Of a stretch of 64,000 bases of DNA, positions 35,001-45,545 are shown one piece after another. The DNA comes from Lichenostomus cassidix (taxonomy: Eukaryota > Chordata > Aves > Passeriformes > Meliphagidae), in NCBI GenBank assembly GCA_008360975.2, contig CM039210.1:15812293-15876292 (forward strand), given 5' to 3'. Position 1 is the stretch's first letter; the number at the start of each line of letters is the position of its first letter. Position numbers and translations under genes: made by a program. The notes under the pieces are model-generated. The model was not told the origin of the DNA and searched no databases. It saw nothing but the letters and a program-made list of their open reading frames with translations.

Positions 35001-35657
35001 TATGGAATTATAGAAGTGATTGATTTGGACTGGGGACCACATTTTGCGTCCAAAGTCACTAAAATTATATCTGAGGCCCTGGGAATTACTTGGGAATATC
35101 ACACTCCCTGGCATCCCCAAAGCTCGGGAAAGGTGGAAAGAATGAATGGAGAAATAAAGAAACAACTAACCAAATTAATGTTAGAAACCAAAATGACCTG
35201 GGTCAAATGTTTACCACTGGCATTGTTAAACATTAAAACCCAACCCCGCACGGATATAGGGGTTTCTCCATTTGAAATGTTATATGGGATGCCATTCGAT
35301 TTAGAAATGCCCGTGGATCATCCAGCCATAGCAGATCTCCATTTACAATCCTATATTACCCGATTGGCAAGCCGGAGAGACAAACTCTGTAAGAAGGGGT
35401 TGATAGCTCAACGACCGCCCCTATGGCTACCCATACATTTATTTCAACCTAGAGATGAGGTTTTAATAAAATCCTAGAAAGAAACATCTTAAACCCCTCA
35501 ATGGAAAGGGCCATATGTTGTGTTGCTTACCACAGAGTCATCGGTCCGGACAGCGGAAAAAGGCTGGACCCACGCTAGCCGAGTGAAGAAATTCAACCGG
35601 GACCCCACGTGGAGAGTGGTAGAACAACCACAGGACTTAAGGCTTAAGAAATCCTAA
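32016..35657 (+). pseudogene. pol: pro-pol of tRNA-His provirus, multiple breaks
   Basis: Order: protease with active site LVDSGAERS (DSG at 32115-32123); reverse transcriptase with VHDLREIN near 32655 and YVDD at 32981-32992; RNase H with FVDGSS, ELYA, YTDSKYA and LADEEAK (all acidic residues present); a cysteine-rich module at 34336-34460; integrase with D 34854, D 35028 and E 35136, a D,D35E set, and a C-terminal KGPYVVLLTT segment. Breaks: a shift near 32260-32280 in protease, a shift near 33090 in the RT connection, TAA at 34488, TGA at 34671, TAG at 35475 and TAA at 35490. The final stop is 35655-35657. It cannot make active pol. Confidence 0.93.
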
Positions 35658-35721
35658 CCTACCTGTGCATGAATCCTATAACTGTATACCCGAAAAAACC
35701 ACAATTTATTGTTTGGAAAAT

Positions 35722-36225
35722 ATGTTAGTAATTATATTGTTAAGTGCAACATCCATAATTGTAATTGCTACCCTTTTGTTTGCTTTATATGTAAGGTGTG
35801 CCAGGAACAATGGTGGACCCATTGCAAGGGGGGGGACACCCCCTAAGGGAATTTGCCAAATGTGTTTCCAATTGGAACGGGAACAAACTTAGCATATTTT
35901 GCAATCTAAAGTTCAATTGGGCCAACTGGAACAAGGGTCCCCAGAGTGGTGGGACATATATGCATATGGGATACACCAAGAGCTGTATTGTTACCACTCA
36001 AATGAACCCGCACCAATGGTGGCGAACATCATTGGCGGGGAGTGCAGAAAAGCTTTGGCCCATTTGCCTTGTGGTGGCCCCATGGTTAAACATGTCAACT
36101 GGGACAGCTGCAAGAAAAGATCCTTTGTCCCTGAGACCCCTAAAGACTATCCTTACTGCCGAGAAGATGGCTACCCCCGTGGCTTGCTGCAACCGAGTCG
36201 ACGGGCGAGGCAGAGGGATATATAA
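35722..36225 (+). pseudogene. Pre-env frame with membrane segment, one stop
   Basis: Between pol (stop 35657) and the preferred env start (36254) this frame is open from 35641, with its first ATG at 35722. It encodes a hydrophobic segment at once (MLVIILLSATSIIVIATLLF), then a cysteine-bearing part (YVRCARNN, CQMCFQLE). A single TAG lies at 35890-35892. The same frame then stays open to 36225 (SPEWWDIYAYG, CYHSNEPAP, PCGGPMVKH). It looks like a small membrane-anchored protein with a 110-residue tail, or a broken remnant of one. I do not recognise a family. It overlaps the upstream extension of env in another frame, and only one of the two is likely to have been coding here. Confidence 0.5.
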
Positions 36226-36253
36226 AGCCAGCGGGGTGAACATACATGGGACT

Positions 36254-38248
36254 ATGAAAAGATCTGGCACGAGCTGCCCCAAATCGAGGAAGAACCCGAA
36301 ACAGGCACCACTGTATAAGGCTAAAAAGGAGACCAAAGCAGGGTCTAAACAAACTAAAAGAACTCAAAAAGCACTGGGACCCCCATTTCCTTGCCACACC
36401 TATATCTTGCTTTTAAGCCTAGTATTTACATGTACTACCGCTGATGTGCACCCCCACCAACCTTTTCGCTGGACGTTAAGACAATGGGACAGTCAAACCC
36501 TAATCCAAACCCGACTCAGACCGCGACAAATCAGTTTTAATGCATCCCTTTGTGCTTTAGCTCCTATAAAACCTTGTATGCTTGAAGGCAAGGGTTGGTA
36601 TTTTTGCCCTAGTTCAAACCCCGGAAAGGGATATTGTAACTACCCAAATTCTTATTACTGTGCTTATTGGGGATGCGAAACCATAGCGTACCCCTGGCTC
36701 CCAAACGGAGACAAGCATATTAAAGTTGGGTGGGGACCTTACGGTTGTAATCCACCTGACTATAGTAGCCAGATTGGAAGGAGGAGAGCAGGGCCCAAAG
36801 TAACCTGTAAATGGTTATACATTAACATAACACAACCCCAAGATCCTACGTGGTTACTAGGCAAGACCTGGGGTATAAGGTACTGGGAATCAGGAACCGA
36901 CAGAGGTGGTCTTATCTTTATAAAGAAGAAACCTCTCCCCAATGACCCTGAGCCAGTGACACCAAACCGGGTCATAACAGACATAATAAATGCTGAAGCA
37001 GATAGATTAGGCATAGACCATGAGGAAAGTACCACCATATCCAAAACCAAAATACCCCCAACCCCCTCGAGAAAAATAACTGATGAATTATGGAGACTTA
37101 TGGTAGCCAGCTATAAAGTCCTAAATAAAACACACCCAGAATTAACAGACCACTGCTGGCTATGCTATAACACCAGACCACCCTTCTATAAAGCTATGGG
37201 GACGATTGAAAAAGCTAGAAGGATAAATGGGAGCAACCCTGCTCAATGTCTGTGGAAATCTGGCAAAAGAACAAAACCTGGCATCACATTAGCGCAAGTA
37301 TCAAGAGAAGGAAGGTGCATAGGAAAAATCCCATCTTATAAAATGCACCTATGTAAAGTAATAATGCAAGCCCAAAAATCAAAAGAGCCGGCAGATTGGC
37401 TATTACCAGCTAAAAATGCTAAATGGGTATGTGCAAGTGTAGGGGTAACTCCCTGTATTCCCTTAAAAGAGTTTAATCAATCAGACTATTGCATACAAGT
37501 AGTAATAGTGCCAAGAATCACCTACCACCCAGGTGATTACATATATGACCACCATTCGGTCCCAGGGCACCACCTTATAAAAAGAGAACCTATTACAGCT
37601 ATAACTATCACAATGCTATTAGCATTAGGCACAACAAGAGCAGCCACAGGCATAGCCTCCCTTGTAAAACAAGACAAAGAATTTGCCAATTTACGGGAAA
37701 CCGTAGATGAAGATATAGCCAAAATCGAAAGTTCTATCAGTGCCTTAGAAACATCATTGAGGTCCTTATCTGAAGTGGTGCTCCAAAATAGGAGAGGATT
37801 AGAGTTACTGTTAGCCCAAGAAGGAGGACTGTGCGTTGCCCTAAAAGAGGAATGTTGTGTTTATGCAGACCATACAGGGGTTGTTAGAGATGCAATGTCT
37901 GAGCTCCGGAAAGAACTGGATAAGCGAAAAAGAGAGAGAGAGAGTCGACAGAGCTGGTATGAAAGCTGGTTCAATACCTCCCTGTGGCTAATGACCGTAC
38001 TCTCCACACTGGCAGGGCCCCTAGTAATAATTGTGCTAACTTTGACTTTTGGACCATGCATTTTTAACAGGCTGACAGATATAGTTAAAGGAAGACTGGA
38101 GGCGGCGCATTTAATGTTAGTTAGAGCAAAATATAAAACCATACCTGAACAACAAGAGAGTGAGATCGAAGAAGAGTTGATCTTAAGCCGTGAAGCATTA
38201 AGGCGATTCTGCGAACAAAATGGTAATAAAGAGAGGGGGGGATTGTGA
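36254..38248 (+). CDS. env: Intact gammaretroviral-type envelope
   Basis: Open 664 codons from ATG 36254; the same frame is open upstream to ATG 35810 (812 codons). I prefer 36254 because a signal-peptide-like segment (YILLLSLVFTC, residues 50-60) follows a basic leader there and 660-odd residues is normal for such envelopes. Env binds a receptor and fuses membranes. Seen: CWLC at 301-304; subunit boundary at about 444 with only a dibasic KR, not full RxKR; hydrophobic fusion region just after; LQNRRGLELLLAQEGG near 510 and CX6CC at 527-535; membrane span about 576-605; six N-glycosylation sequons. It has no stop or shift. Its TGA falls inside the 3' LTR (LTR starts 38244). Expression and function are unknown. 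Confidence 0.9.
   Translation: MKRSGTSCPKSRKNPKQAPLYKAKKETKAGSKQTKRTQKALGPPFPCHTYILLLSLVFTCTTADVHPHQPFRWTLRQWDSQTLIQTRLRPRQISFNASLCALAPIKPCMLEGKGWYFCPSSNPGKGYCNYPNSYYCAYWGCETIAYPWLPNGDKHIKVGWGPYGCNPPDYSSQIGRRRAGPKVTCKWLYINITQPQDPTWLLGKTWGIRYWESGTDRGGLIFIKKKPLPNDPEPVTPNRVITDIINAEADRLGIDHEESTTISKTKIPPTPSRKITDELWRLMVASYKVLNKTHPELTDHCWLCYNTRPPFYKAMGTIEKARRINGSNPAQCLWKSGKRTKPGITLAQVSREGRCIGKIPSYKMHLCKVIMQAQKSKEPADWLLPAKNAKWVCASVGVTPCIPLKEFNQSDYCIQVVIVPRITYHPGDYIYDHHSVPGHHLIKREPITAITITMLLALGTTRAATGIASLVKQDKEFANLRETVDEDIAKIESSISALETSLRSLSEVVLQNRRGLELLLAQEGGLCVALKEECCVYADHTGVVRDAMSELRKELDKRKRERESRQSWYESWFNTSLWLMTVLSTLAGPLVIIVLTLTFGPCIFNRLTDIVKGRLEAAHLMLVRAKYKTIPEQQESEIEEELILSREALRRFCEQNGNKERGGL
38228..38243 (+). 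other. Polypurine tract
   Basis: AAAGAGAGGGGGGGAT directly before the 3' LTR. It also encodes the last env codons. Confidence 0.85.
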
Positions 38249-38721
38249 TAAGTAAAACTTGGTTCGCAAAACCGCAAGAAAGAGGAAGAGAGACCCCAAC
38301 CCTGCATCCTGTTTGTTCACAAAGCCAAATAAAAGAAGGAAGGGGGCCTCTATGCTGCACATCCTGTATCCTGTATTTGCTGGGAGTGGGCTGTTTGTAG
38401 AATTTCACATGGGGGGGGGCACTGCGGACGTGTGAGAAAGAAGTGGAGTCTGCCTCCCACGACCACCGAAGGGCAGAAGAAGACCCCACTAGCAATATTA
38501 CAACGCAGGCCTGTACCAACTCCGGAAGCTATACGTGGCCAGAAAATAGAGACTGCATAAAAAGGGGGGACTTTGACTGTCTCGGTGCGGTGTCGTGGGC
38601 AGAGCACAGACTCTCCGGCCACCCAGCGCTGCTTTGCTCACTACTCGCTTGCTTTGAATAAATCAAAGTATACTTAATTGGACATTGTCTCTGATTGATT
38701 ATTGAGACCTAATTTATAACA
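38244..38721 (+). mobile_element. 3' LTR of tRNA-His provirus
   Basis: 478 bp, TG...CA ends; AATAAA near 38657. It differs from the 5' LTR at about 12 sites, counted by eye. The right flank belongs to a different, minus-strand class I ERV. Confidence 0.95.
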
Positions 38722-38910
38722 AAACCATCTTCCCTTTGTCTCCCTACATGAGGTCGCCCGTGGCAACCACCATCTTGGAATGGGGTGGGGGTGTTTACCT
38801 TGCCATTCTGGGTTTCTCTTTATTCTCGGGCTTCCCCCGATGTCGACACACTGGTTACTGCTCCTGCGGAGTGTCAGTCGCAGCCTTCCGTCCTTCTCCA
38901 GCTGAGATGT

Positions 38911-41900
38911 CTAAATCTCCGAGGCTTTAGAGACCTTGACCCGAGTGTGATGGATCCATCCGTGTTCAGCTGTCTTGACAGCTGTTTCTGTGGTCAGTAA
39001 CACTTGGAGAGCTCCACGCCACTTTGCCACCAGTGGTGCTTCTTTCCACGCCTTAACCAGGACCCAATCTCCTGGCTGGATGTTGTGAACAGCAAAGTCC
39101 AAAGGCAGGGTCTGTGCCAGCTGAGCTTTCTGTCGAAGAGATTTCACAAGAGACAGTATCCTGTCTCACAGCATCACTTATTTTCACACACACCCCCCCA
39201 GCTAGGCTGAGAATTACAAGGGTAAAGAAGTCCAAACATCAATTCAAAGGGAGATGATTGAATATCTCCCCTGAGTCTGGCCCTTATTCTAGCCAAAGCC
39301 AGTGGCAAGAGCCATACCCATAGCATTTTAGTTTCTATCACCAGCTTCAAAAGGTGTTTCTTTATTTCTCTAATTCATTCTTTCTACCTGACCCGAACTC
39401 TGGGAGTGCCAGGGGGTAGGGAGGTTACATTGTATTCCTAAAGCAGCCATAACCCCTTAAAGGATCTTTCCTGTGAAATGAGTTCCCCTATCTAAGTCTA
39501 TTGCTTCCACAATCCCATATCTTGGAAGTATTTGTTCCAAAAATACCTTAATAACCGATCCTGTAGTTGCTGAAGCAGTTGGGAATGCTTCTGGCCACCC
39601 TGTTAGCTGACATACTATTACCAGAAGATATTTAAACCTTGTTACTCAAGGCATTTCAGTAAAATCCACCTGGCATCTTTGGAAGGGACGCACAGCCCAA
39701 GGCCTCCCTCCCCTGGCAGTTTTCTTTGTAACCCTGTTATTGGCTTTAGCACAAATCAAGCAGCCTTCAATAGCTCGCTTTGCCAGATCAAAAAGACCCA
39801 CAGTAGTGTACATCTTGAGGAAGGCTTCTGCCAATTCTCGAGAGCCCGAATGACTCCCTTTCATGGAGTTGTTTTAATATTTGTAAGGCCAGAGCCTTTG
39901 GTATCTGCTGTTTACTACTCTTTGTAAACCAGTTATCCCCTCTTTCCTCTGCCCCGCTATTTTTAATTATCTCAAGCTCCTCTGGTGGAAAAGACAGTTT
40001 CTCTGGCAGTGGTGGGGCTACTGGGAGCAAAGGGAGGATCTTAGAGGTTTGTGGCAGCAGTGCAAATTTCCGAGCTTCTTCCTCAGCCATTTGATGACCT
40101 ATTGCTTCCTCTGAGCACCCTGCCTGGTGTCCCCTAATGTGTATTATTGCCACCCCTTTTGATAAATTCACCACTTCCAATAGGCGAGAGATTAAGCTTT
40201 CATGAGCTAACGTTTTTCTCCTGCAGGCTAGTAAACCTCTTTCTTCCCATAGTTTCCCAAATGCATGTATCACTCCATATGTATATTTAGAATAAGTAAA
40301 AATATTCACTATCTTGTTCCGATATAATTCACAGACTCTCATTAGTGCATACAGCTCTGCTGTTTGAGCTGACCACGTTGTTGGCAAGCTCTCCCTTTCT
40401 TCTAATTCCTTTCCCTTAATGGTAGCATATCTTGTGACTCACTTCCCTTATTCTATCCTTGAAGATCCATCCATAAATACATTTTCTCCCTCAGGCCAGG
40501 GAGTGACTTGTAAATTTTCCCTAGCCCGGGTTTGGAGATCTATCACTTGAATGCAGTCATGGATTTTTTCCCAGCCCCCCTCTTCAGGGCCGTTCTCACA
40601 GGAGTCTGGGTTAAATCTTTTCCTGCTTCTTAATTCTAAATCCTCCTGTTCCATTAAACTATTCATACTGTAATAACTGAGTGTTGGTCATCCACTTAGA
40701 GGTTCTTTTGGTTAACAAAGTTTTAACTTGATGCGAAACTTTAATAATTAGATGTTCTGCTATTGTGAGTTTTTGGGCTTCAGTTATCATTAAAGCCATG
40801 GCTGCACAATTCTGCAGACAATGAGGCCAGCCTCTGGCCACTGGGTCTAACAGCTTAGAAAAATAAGCAACAGGCCGCCATGTTCCCCGGTGTTCTTGTA
40901 CCAAAATTACTTTAGCATGGCCTTGCTTAACATCCACATATAGTTAAAATTTTCTTTTTGAGTCTGGAAGAGCTAAGACTAGGGCATTAATCAATCTGTC
41001 TTTTAATTTTCTAAAGCTTTGCTTTCCTTCTGGTGTTTATACCCCAATATTAGGACTGTTTTGGGTTAAAAAGTCATATAAAGGTCTGGCTAAAACAGAA
41101 AAATCCTCAATCCATGGCCTGCAGTACTCCACCAACCCTAAAAACTGCTGTAACTCTTTTTTTTTTCCTCTGGGGTAATGGTACTTGTAAAATTCCTTGT
41201 ATTCTTTCTGGATCTATATACTGTAAATTTCCAGTCAAAATGTGTTCCAAATATTTAACATTTTTTGTCAACTGTGCTTTCTTTTCAGACATTTTAAGTC
41301 CCTTTTAGCAAGAAAATTAAGCAACTTCACAGTAGCCTCTTCAACCACCTTTTCCTGCTCCCCTGATAAAAGCAAATCATCTACATACTGCAGCAACCTA
41401 ACTCCTGAGGGTGGAGTAAACTTTCTTAATATTTTTTGCAAGGTTTGCCCAAACAAAACCAGTGACTCTGTATATCCCTGTGGGAGGACTGTCCATGTCA
41501 AGTGTTGTTTTATCATTTTCTCTCTTTCTTGCTGTTCTTACTCAAAGGCAAAATACTGTTTGCTGTCCTCTGTAGTCGGACACCCCTAGAAAGCATCCTT
41601 CAACATCAGTACTGAATAGTACTGATGTGAAGATGGGATCTGATTCAGGATGGCATAGGGATCCAGAACTGTGGGATGCGTTGGTTTGACAATTTCATTT
41701 ATTATTCTTAAATCCTGCACCATTTTGTAGGTTCCATTTTGTTTCCTTACTGGCAGGATAGGAGTGTTATAGGGAGATATCCATGGTTCCAAAAGACCTG
41801 CCTTTAGCAGGGACTCAATGACAGGCTTTCCTTCCCTCCCTTGAAACAGGGCATTGCTTTTTAGACACCACTTGTTCTGGTTGCTTCAAAGTAATTTGGA

Positions 41901-42185
41901 GATGCTCCATATCTAATTTTCCATATTTTCCTGGGGCTGCCCACACTTCTGGGTTGATTTTAGCATAAGCTTTTTCAGACATTTTACACAAAGTTGCCAG
42001 TGTTAGCCTCTGTATCATTCTTCACAATACTAGTTTGCATTCCCACTTTAGCCATTAAATCCCTTCCCAGTAAATTACAATCACAATTAGGAACAAACAG
42101 AAATTCATGCATTTCACACTTATCCCCCATATCTACCAATAGCGGTTGAATAAAACGCACTAGCTCATCCTTTCCACTCACCCCC
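38911..42185 (-). pseudogene. pol: pol of minus-strand class I ERV
   Basis: Minus-strand pieces in order: RT thumb side after the PR cut (42181-41815), RT with ILPVRKQNGTYKMVQDLRIIN (41792-41586), YVDD (LLQYVDDLLLSG, about 41390), connection (41292-40659), RNase H with FMDGSSR near 40460 and ELYALMRV near 40345, integrase zinc part (near 39800-39700, ending CLICAKAN), core with QVDFTEMP near 39660, DLDRGTHF near 39490 and QVERMN near 39375, and the C-terminal part WVLVKAWKEAPLVAKWRG (39070-39010). Motif residues survive but many shifts and stops separate the pieces. Unlike the tRNA-His provirus it has no cysteine-rich module between RNase H and integrase. Confidence 0.88.
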
Positions 42186-42525
42186 TGTCACAGTTGAGAT
42201 GGACATGACACATACAGACACACCAACAGCTTTCAGTCAAAGGAAAGAAAAAGTTTTTCATTATTACTACAAAGCCTCTTTTATACTATTTCTTAGCATT
42301 CGTGCCACATGTTCATTGGCTCTTAACTTACTACATTACAAAATCATTGGCTATCTATAGTTAGCACACATTCTTGCAAAAACAGCCTTCCTCATGCAGG
42401 TGTACATTCTTCCTTCTGTTGTTTTTGCTTCTTGCTTCTGTTGATGCTAAGATTCTCATGAGTACAAGCAGATTGTATCAGTTCGATGTCTGCGAGCAGA
42501 GGCAGGCCAGCTGTCAGTTCCCACA
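42186..42525 (-). mobile_element. Solo LTR W inside protease
   Basis: 340 bp, minus-strand ends TGTGGGAACTGACAGC and CAACTGTGACA, flanked by ACCCCC at 42180-42185 and 42526-42531. TATA AGTATAAAAGAGG near 42280. It interrupts the protease coding sequence. Confidence 0.92.
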
Positions 42526-42710
42526 ACCCCCTGAATAATCAAAGATCTTTTTGACAATTTTCTTCCCTTAGGGATAAAATTCAAAGTGGATCGAGAGGCC
42601 CCTGTATCTACCAGGAAACACACCTCCTCTTGATCCAGACTCACTTTAAAAGTTATCAAGGGCTCCTGTGTGCTGGGTCCTTGGTATAATGGGAGCCCCT
42701 GACATCCCTA
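42526..42710 (-). pseudogene. pro: Protease N-terminal part of class I ERV
   Basis: The minus strand has the gag stop TAG (plus-strand CTA at 42708-42710) followed by GGATGTCAGGGGC, then a frame with FLVDTGASRSTL, the aspartic protease active site DTG. The gene is cut by LTR W after about 55 codons. Confidence 0.8.
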
Positions 42711-43030
42711 ACAATCCATCTCCATTCATCGCCAGACTTCCTTCTCCTGAGGATCCAGCTGTTTCTGCAGACATTCCCACTTCCAGTGTCCCTCTGCCCT
42801 GCAGATAGCCCACTGATTCCTTCTCAACCGCTGCTTCAGTCAGCTCTCCCCTGCAGAGGAGGGAATGCCTTTGCCACATCCTGGTGGCTGGCCCCATCCC
42901 CTTTGTCACGGGGGCCCCCTTGGGTCTTGCAGTTTATTCCTCCGGGACTGTAGTAACTTTGCCATCACCTTTTCTTCATCCCTTCTTACATACTCATCCC
43001 TTCTTACATACATTTGCTGTATCTTTCTAA
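42711..43030 (-). pseudogene. gag: gag nucleocapsid remnant
   Basis: Upstream of the gag stop the minus strand reads AICRAEGHWKWEC, a zinc knuckle whose first cysteine is replaced (W at that position). Upstream is low-complexity basic coding cut by LTR Y. Confidence 0.6.
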
Positions 43031-43035
43031 CCAGT

Positions 43036-43770
43036 TGTAAGGGTCGATCCAAGAATCGAGTTCTGTCTCAACATTTCTCATCAGAAATTACAGGTGCAGG
43101 ACTTATGCAGAGAATGCTGTGTACTTGCCTAAGGCTGGTGCGGAGCGAATGCTTCGTGCCTGCCTAAGGTGGCACAGAACAAAGACTTTGCACCTGCCTG
43201 AGCTGATACAGAACAAAGGCCTTGTGCCTGCCAATGCGGGTATGTGATGAAGGCTTTGCACCCGTTGCCCTGACACCCATTGTGAAAAACCTGCCGACCA
43301 TGCCTCGGACACTCCTCCCTTGACCCTGCCAAGTGGAGATTGGCAAATCTCCACAAGAATTAAGGGGGGGGCAAAGGCGGCTGGCAAGGAGGGACCAGGT
43401 GTATGGACTAGCATAAAAGACAGCTTTGGAGTGGCTGAACTCCGAAGATCTTCCCCACCGAAAGATCACATCGATCTTTGCAGAGGCCAAGGAACGCCGA
43501 CTGGACGGGACGCCAGGGACGCCGGACGTCTGTGGACCCGTGGTGGTAGCTATAGCCCCTTTCCTTCCCTTTCCTCCCCATCTTTTCCCAATTTTCTCTC
43601 TTTCTCTCTCTATCGCAGGCCGCTTTACAGGCCAAATTAATAAAGTTCCCCCTTGGATTGAAATTTAACTCCCTTGACTTGTTGCATTTTGTGTTTTCTT
43701 TTCCTTTTTGCACTCTGAGATCGTAGCTGGTATGAACCATCACGCGTCTGCTTACGAGTGGACCGTGACA
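43036..43770 (+). mobile_element. Solo LTR, family X/Y (copy Y)
   Basis: 735 bp, ends TGTAAGGGTCG and GGACCGTGACA, flanked by CCAGT at 43031-43035 and 43771-43775. TATA GCATAAAAGAC near 43410, AATAAAG near 43640, CT-rich stretch before it. U3 holds the same 35-base tandem units as copy X, in fewer copies. Confidence 0.93.
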
Positions 43771-43775
43771 CCAGT

Positions 43776-44645
43776 TCATCCAGGGGCTTATTCTGCCCTT
43801 CCTCTAGCCCCCACCTGAGCTATTGCCTGTGGGTGCTCATTCTCTCACAGTTCAAAATAATTTGTTTCTCCCCTGACTTAAACAAATTTTTTAAAAGAAA
43901 ATCTTGATCTTTCCATGTACAATCTGCATTTCTCAGGTATTCCTTCCGCAGTGTCCAAACGCAGCCCACCCCCCAGTGCTCACAGTGGGCATGGCCAGCA
44001 GCACCACAGGTGGCTGGGGTGTTCTGCAGCCTCATGGAGGCCAGGGGAGCCACTGCCACTCCTGCCCCAGGGGGTGGTGGAATCAGGGACCGCCCAGCGC
44101 TGAGCCCACAGCTGTCCCACAGGCCCCCTGCCTGTGCTCCCGGTCTTACACCTCTGTGCCTGGTCCTGCTATTCCTTGCCTTAACCATATTTTTTTCTTA
44201 ATATACCGACCCCATTTGTCTGTCCCCTGTTGCCAAGACCCCTTCTTGACTCCTCTTATTGCCCCCCCGGGCATAGATTGTCAAGACCCTTTCTTGACTT
44301 TCCCTTACTGCCCTCCTTGGGCATCCATGTCCTTATATTTTGGGATTGTCATCCCTTTTGCCGGGACCCCGTCCCGACTTTACCTGTGCTACCCTCCATG
44401 GGTGCCCTCACAGGTTTTCCTTAGTTACTTCTGGTGGAATGCGTAATCTGACCCATAGCCTCAGCATTCTCCCCAAAGGACTCTCTGGGGGAATTATGGG
44501 ATTGTCATCCCTTTTGCTGGGACCCCTTCCCAGCTTTACCTTTGCTACCCTCCATGGGTGCCCTCTCAGGTTTACTCCCCGAAGTTCTCATTGTACTCAC
44601 CAGTGAGATTTTCAGTGGTCCTTCCCTGTGGACTCTTCACGGACC
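43776..44645 (-). other. ERV leader/gag-like DNA with duplications
   Basis: GC-rich, no intact frame. Two near copies of an approximately 80-base segment (GGGATTGTCATCCCTTTTGC to CCATGGGTGCCCTC) lie at about 44341-44410 and 44488-44560, and related shorter units at 44217-44330. The location between primer site and nucleocapsid suggests leader and gag N-terminus. Confidence 0.45.
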
Positions 44646-45278
44646 TGTTATGAGTGGAGACAGAGGGTAGATAGATTTTACCAGCTGCCTAGGCCTATGA
44701 CAACTAGTGATCAACCTATTCAGAGCGACCAGCACCCCAAAAACCCAGTCTCGCTTGCAAGTCCTTATAATGACAGCCGATTTAGGTCTAATATAAAATA
44801 AATTATTGTTTATTAGACACAAGAGAGAACGGAGCAAAGAACCAAACAACTTATTACTATACAATATATGAAAAGCTACTCATAGCTAAACAAACATATA
44901 TATATATTGCCAAAAATAGGGAGACTAAGAACAATAGGGTGCTTAAAAGGTACCTATTATTGCTAGCAAAGAAGAATAGAAATTAGGAAACCAATGATCT
45001 TACCAAAATCCAATTGTGGTGCTGGGATACATTAGAATCCGCCCTCAGTCTTGCAAGAAGTTACCACAGAGCTGCGTCCAGACTCTGGGGAGAGGCTTTC
45101 CTCACGCTCCAGTATCCACGTAGAAAAGCTTCTACCTTTTCTGAAAATCTGTGAGTCTTTATAGGATAAAAGTGTGACTTCTGTGGTCACCAAAAAATTA
45201 TTGTTTATTTCCCACATTCTCTCTTCATTCCACAATATGAGTTACGGGGTAGTGGTTTTAGACATTCGGGTGCCAACA
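44646..45278 (-). mobile_element. Solo LTR, family D (copy 2)
   Basis: 633 bp, minus-strand ends TGTTGGCACCCGAATG and CACTCATAACA. TATA CCTATAAAGAC near 45160 and TAATAAACAAT near 44810. It is homologous to 12909-13545 in opposite orientation. No target duplication is seen. Confidence 0.78.
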
Positions 45279-45524
45279 GATAACCCTGGCTAGGCTGTTA
45301 ACCTAACTGAGCCATCCATCTTCTGTGACTGAGCAGAGGAGGGGTGGGGGGAACATCCTGCCACAGGACCCCCCTGGTCTGCCACTCGTCTGTCTCCTGG
45401 ACAGTCTTGGGTACCCAATCAATTGCCCAGTGCTGGCCACCACCAAGGGGAGCTGATGACCAAAACTGGATGAGGTGCGCCTTTCAGCTCCGCTTGCTGC
45501 CTGCCGCCCCCGGATGGTGGAAGG

Positions 45525-45542
45525 ATCCCGGGTGAGTCCCCA
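45525..45542 (-). other. Primer-binding site, Pro-like
   Basis: The minus strand reads TGGGGACTCACCCGGGAT, 15 of 18 bases like the tRNA-Pro site, next to an LTR end. Confidence 0.55.
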
Positions 45543-45545
45543 GTT

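Larger units (their letters stand above)
29725..38721 (+). mobile_element. Complete class I provirus, tRNA-His type
   Basis: About 9.0 kb with two 478-bp LTRs, a tRNA-His primer site, gag, pro, pol, a pre-env frame, env and a polypurine tract. Gammaretroviral hallmarks are a single-knuckle nucleocapsid, gag and pro in one frame separated by TAG, a D,D35E integrase and an envelope with CWLC and CX6CC motifs. The LTRs differ at about 12 of 478 positions (about 2.5%). Gag, pro and pol carry three frameshifts and six unexpected stops, while env is open. No target duplication is seen: the flanks are AACTCTC on the left and AAACCAT on the right. Confidence 0.95.

Noticed and set aside
35798..36253. 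Upstream extension of env as a true 152-residue N-terminal domain
   Set aside because: Kept only as an alternative: the first codon is GTG, the signal-like segment lies far inside, and another frame is open here. Not excluded.
43904..44446. 180-codon plus-strand frame
   Set aside because: Antisense to ERV leader/gag sequence, contains internal duplications and no known domain.
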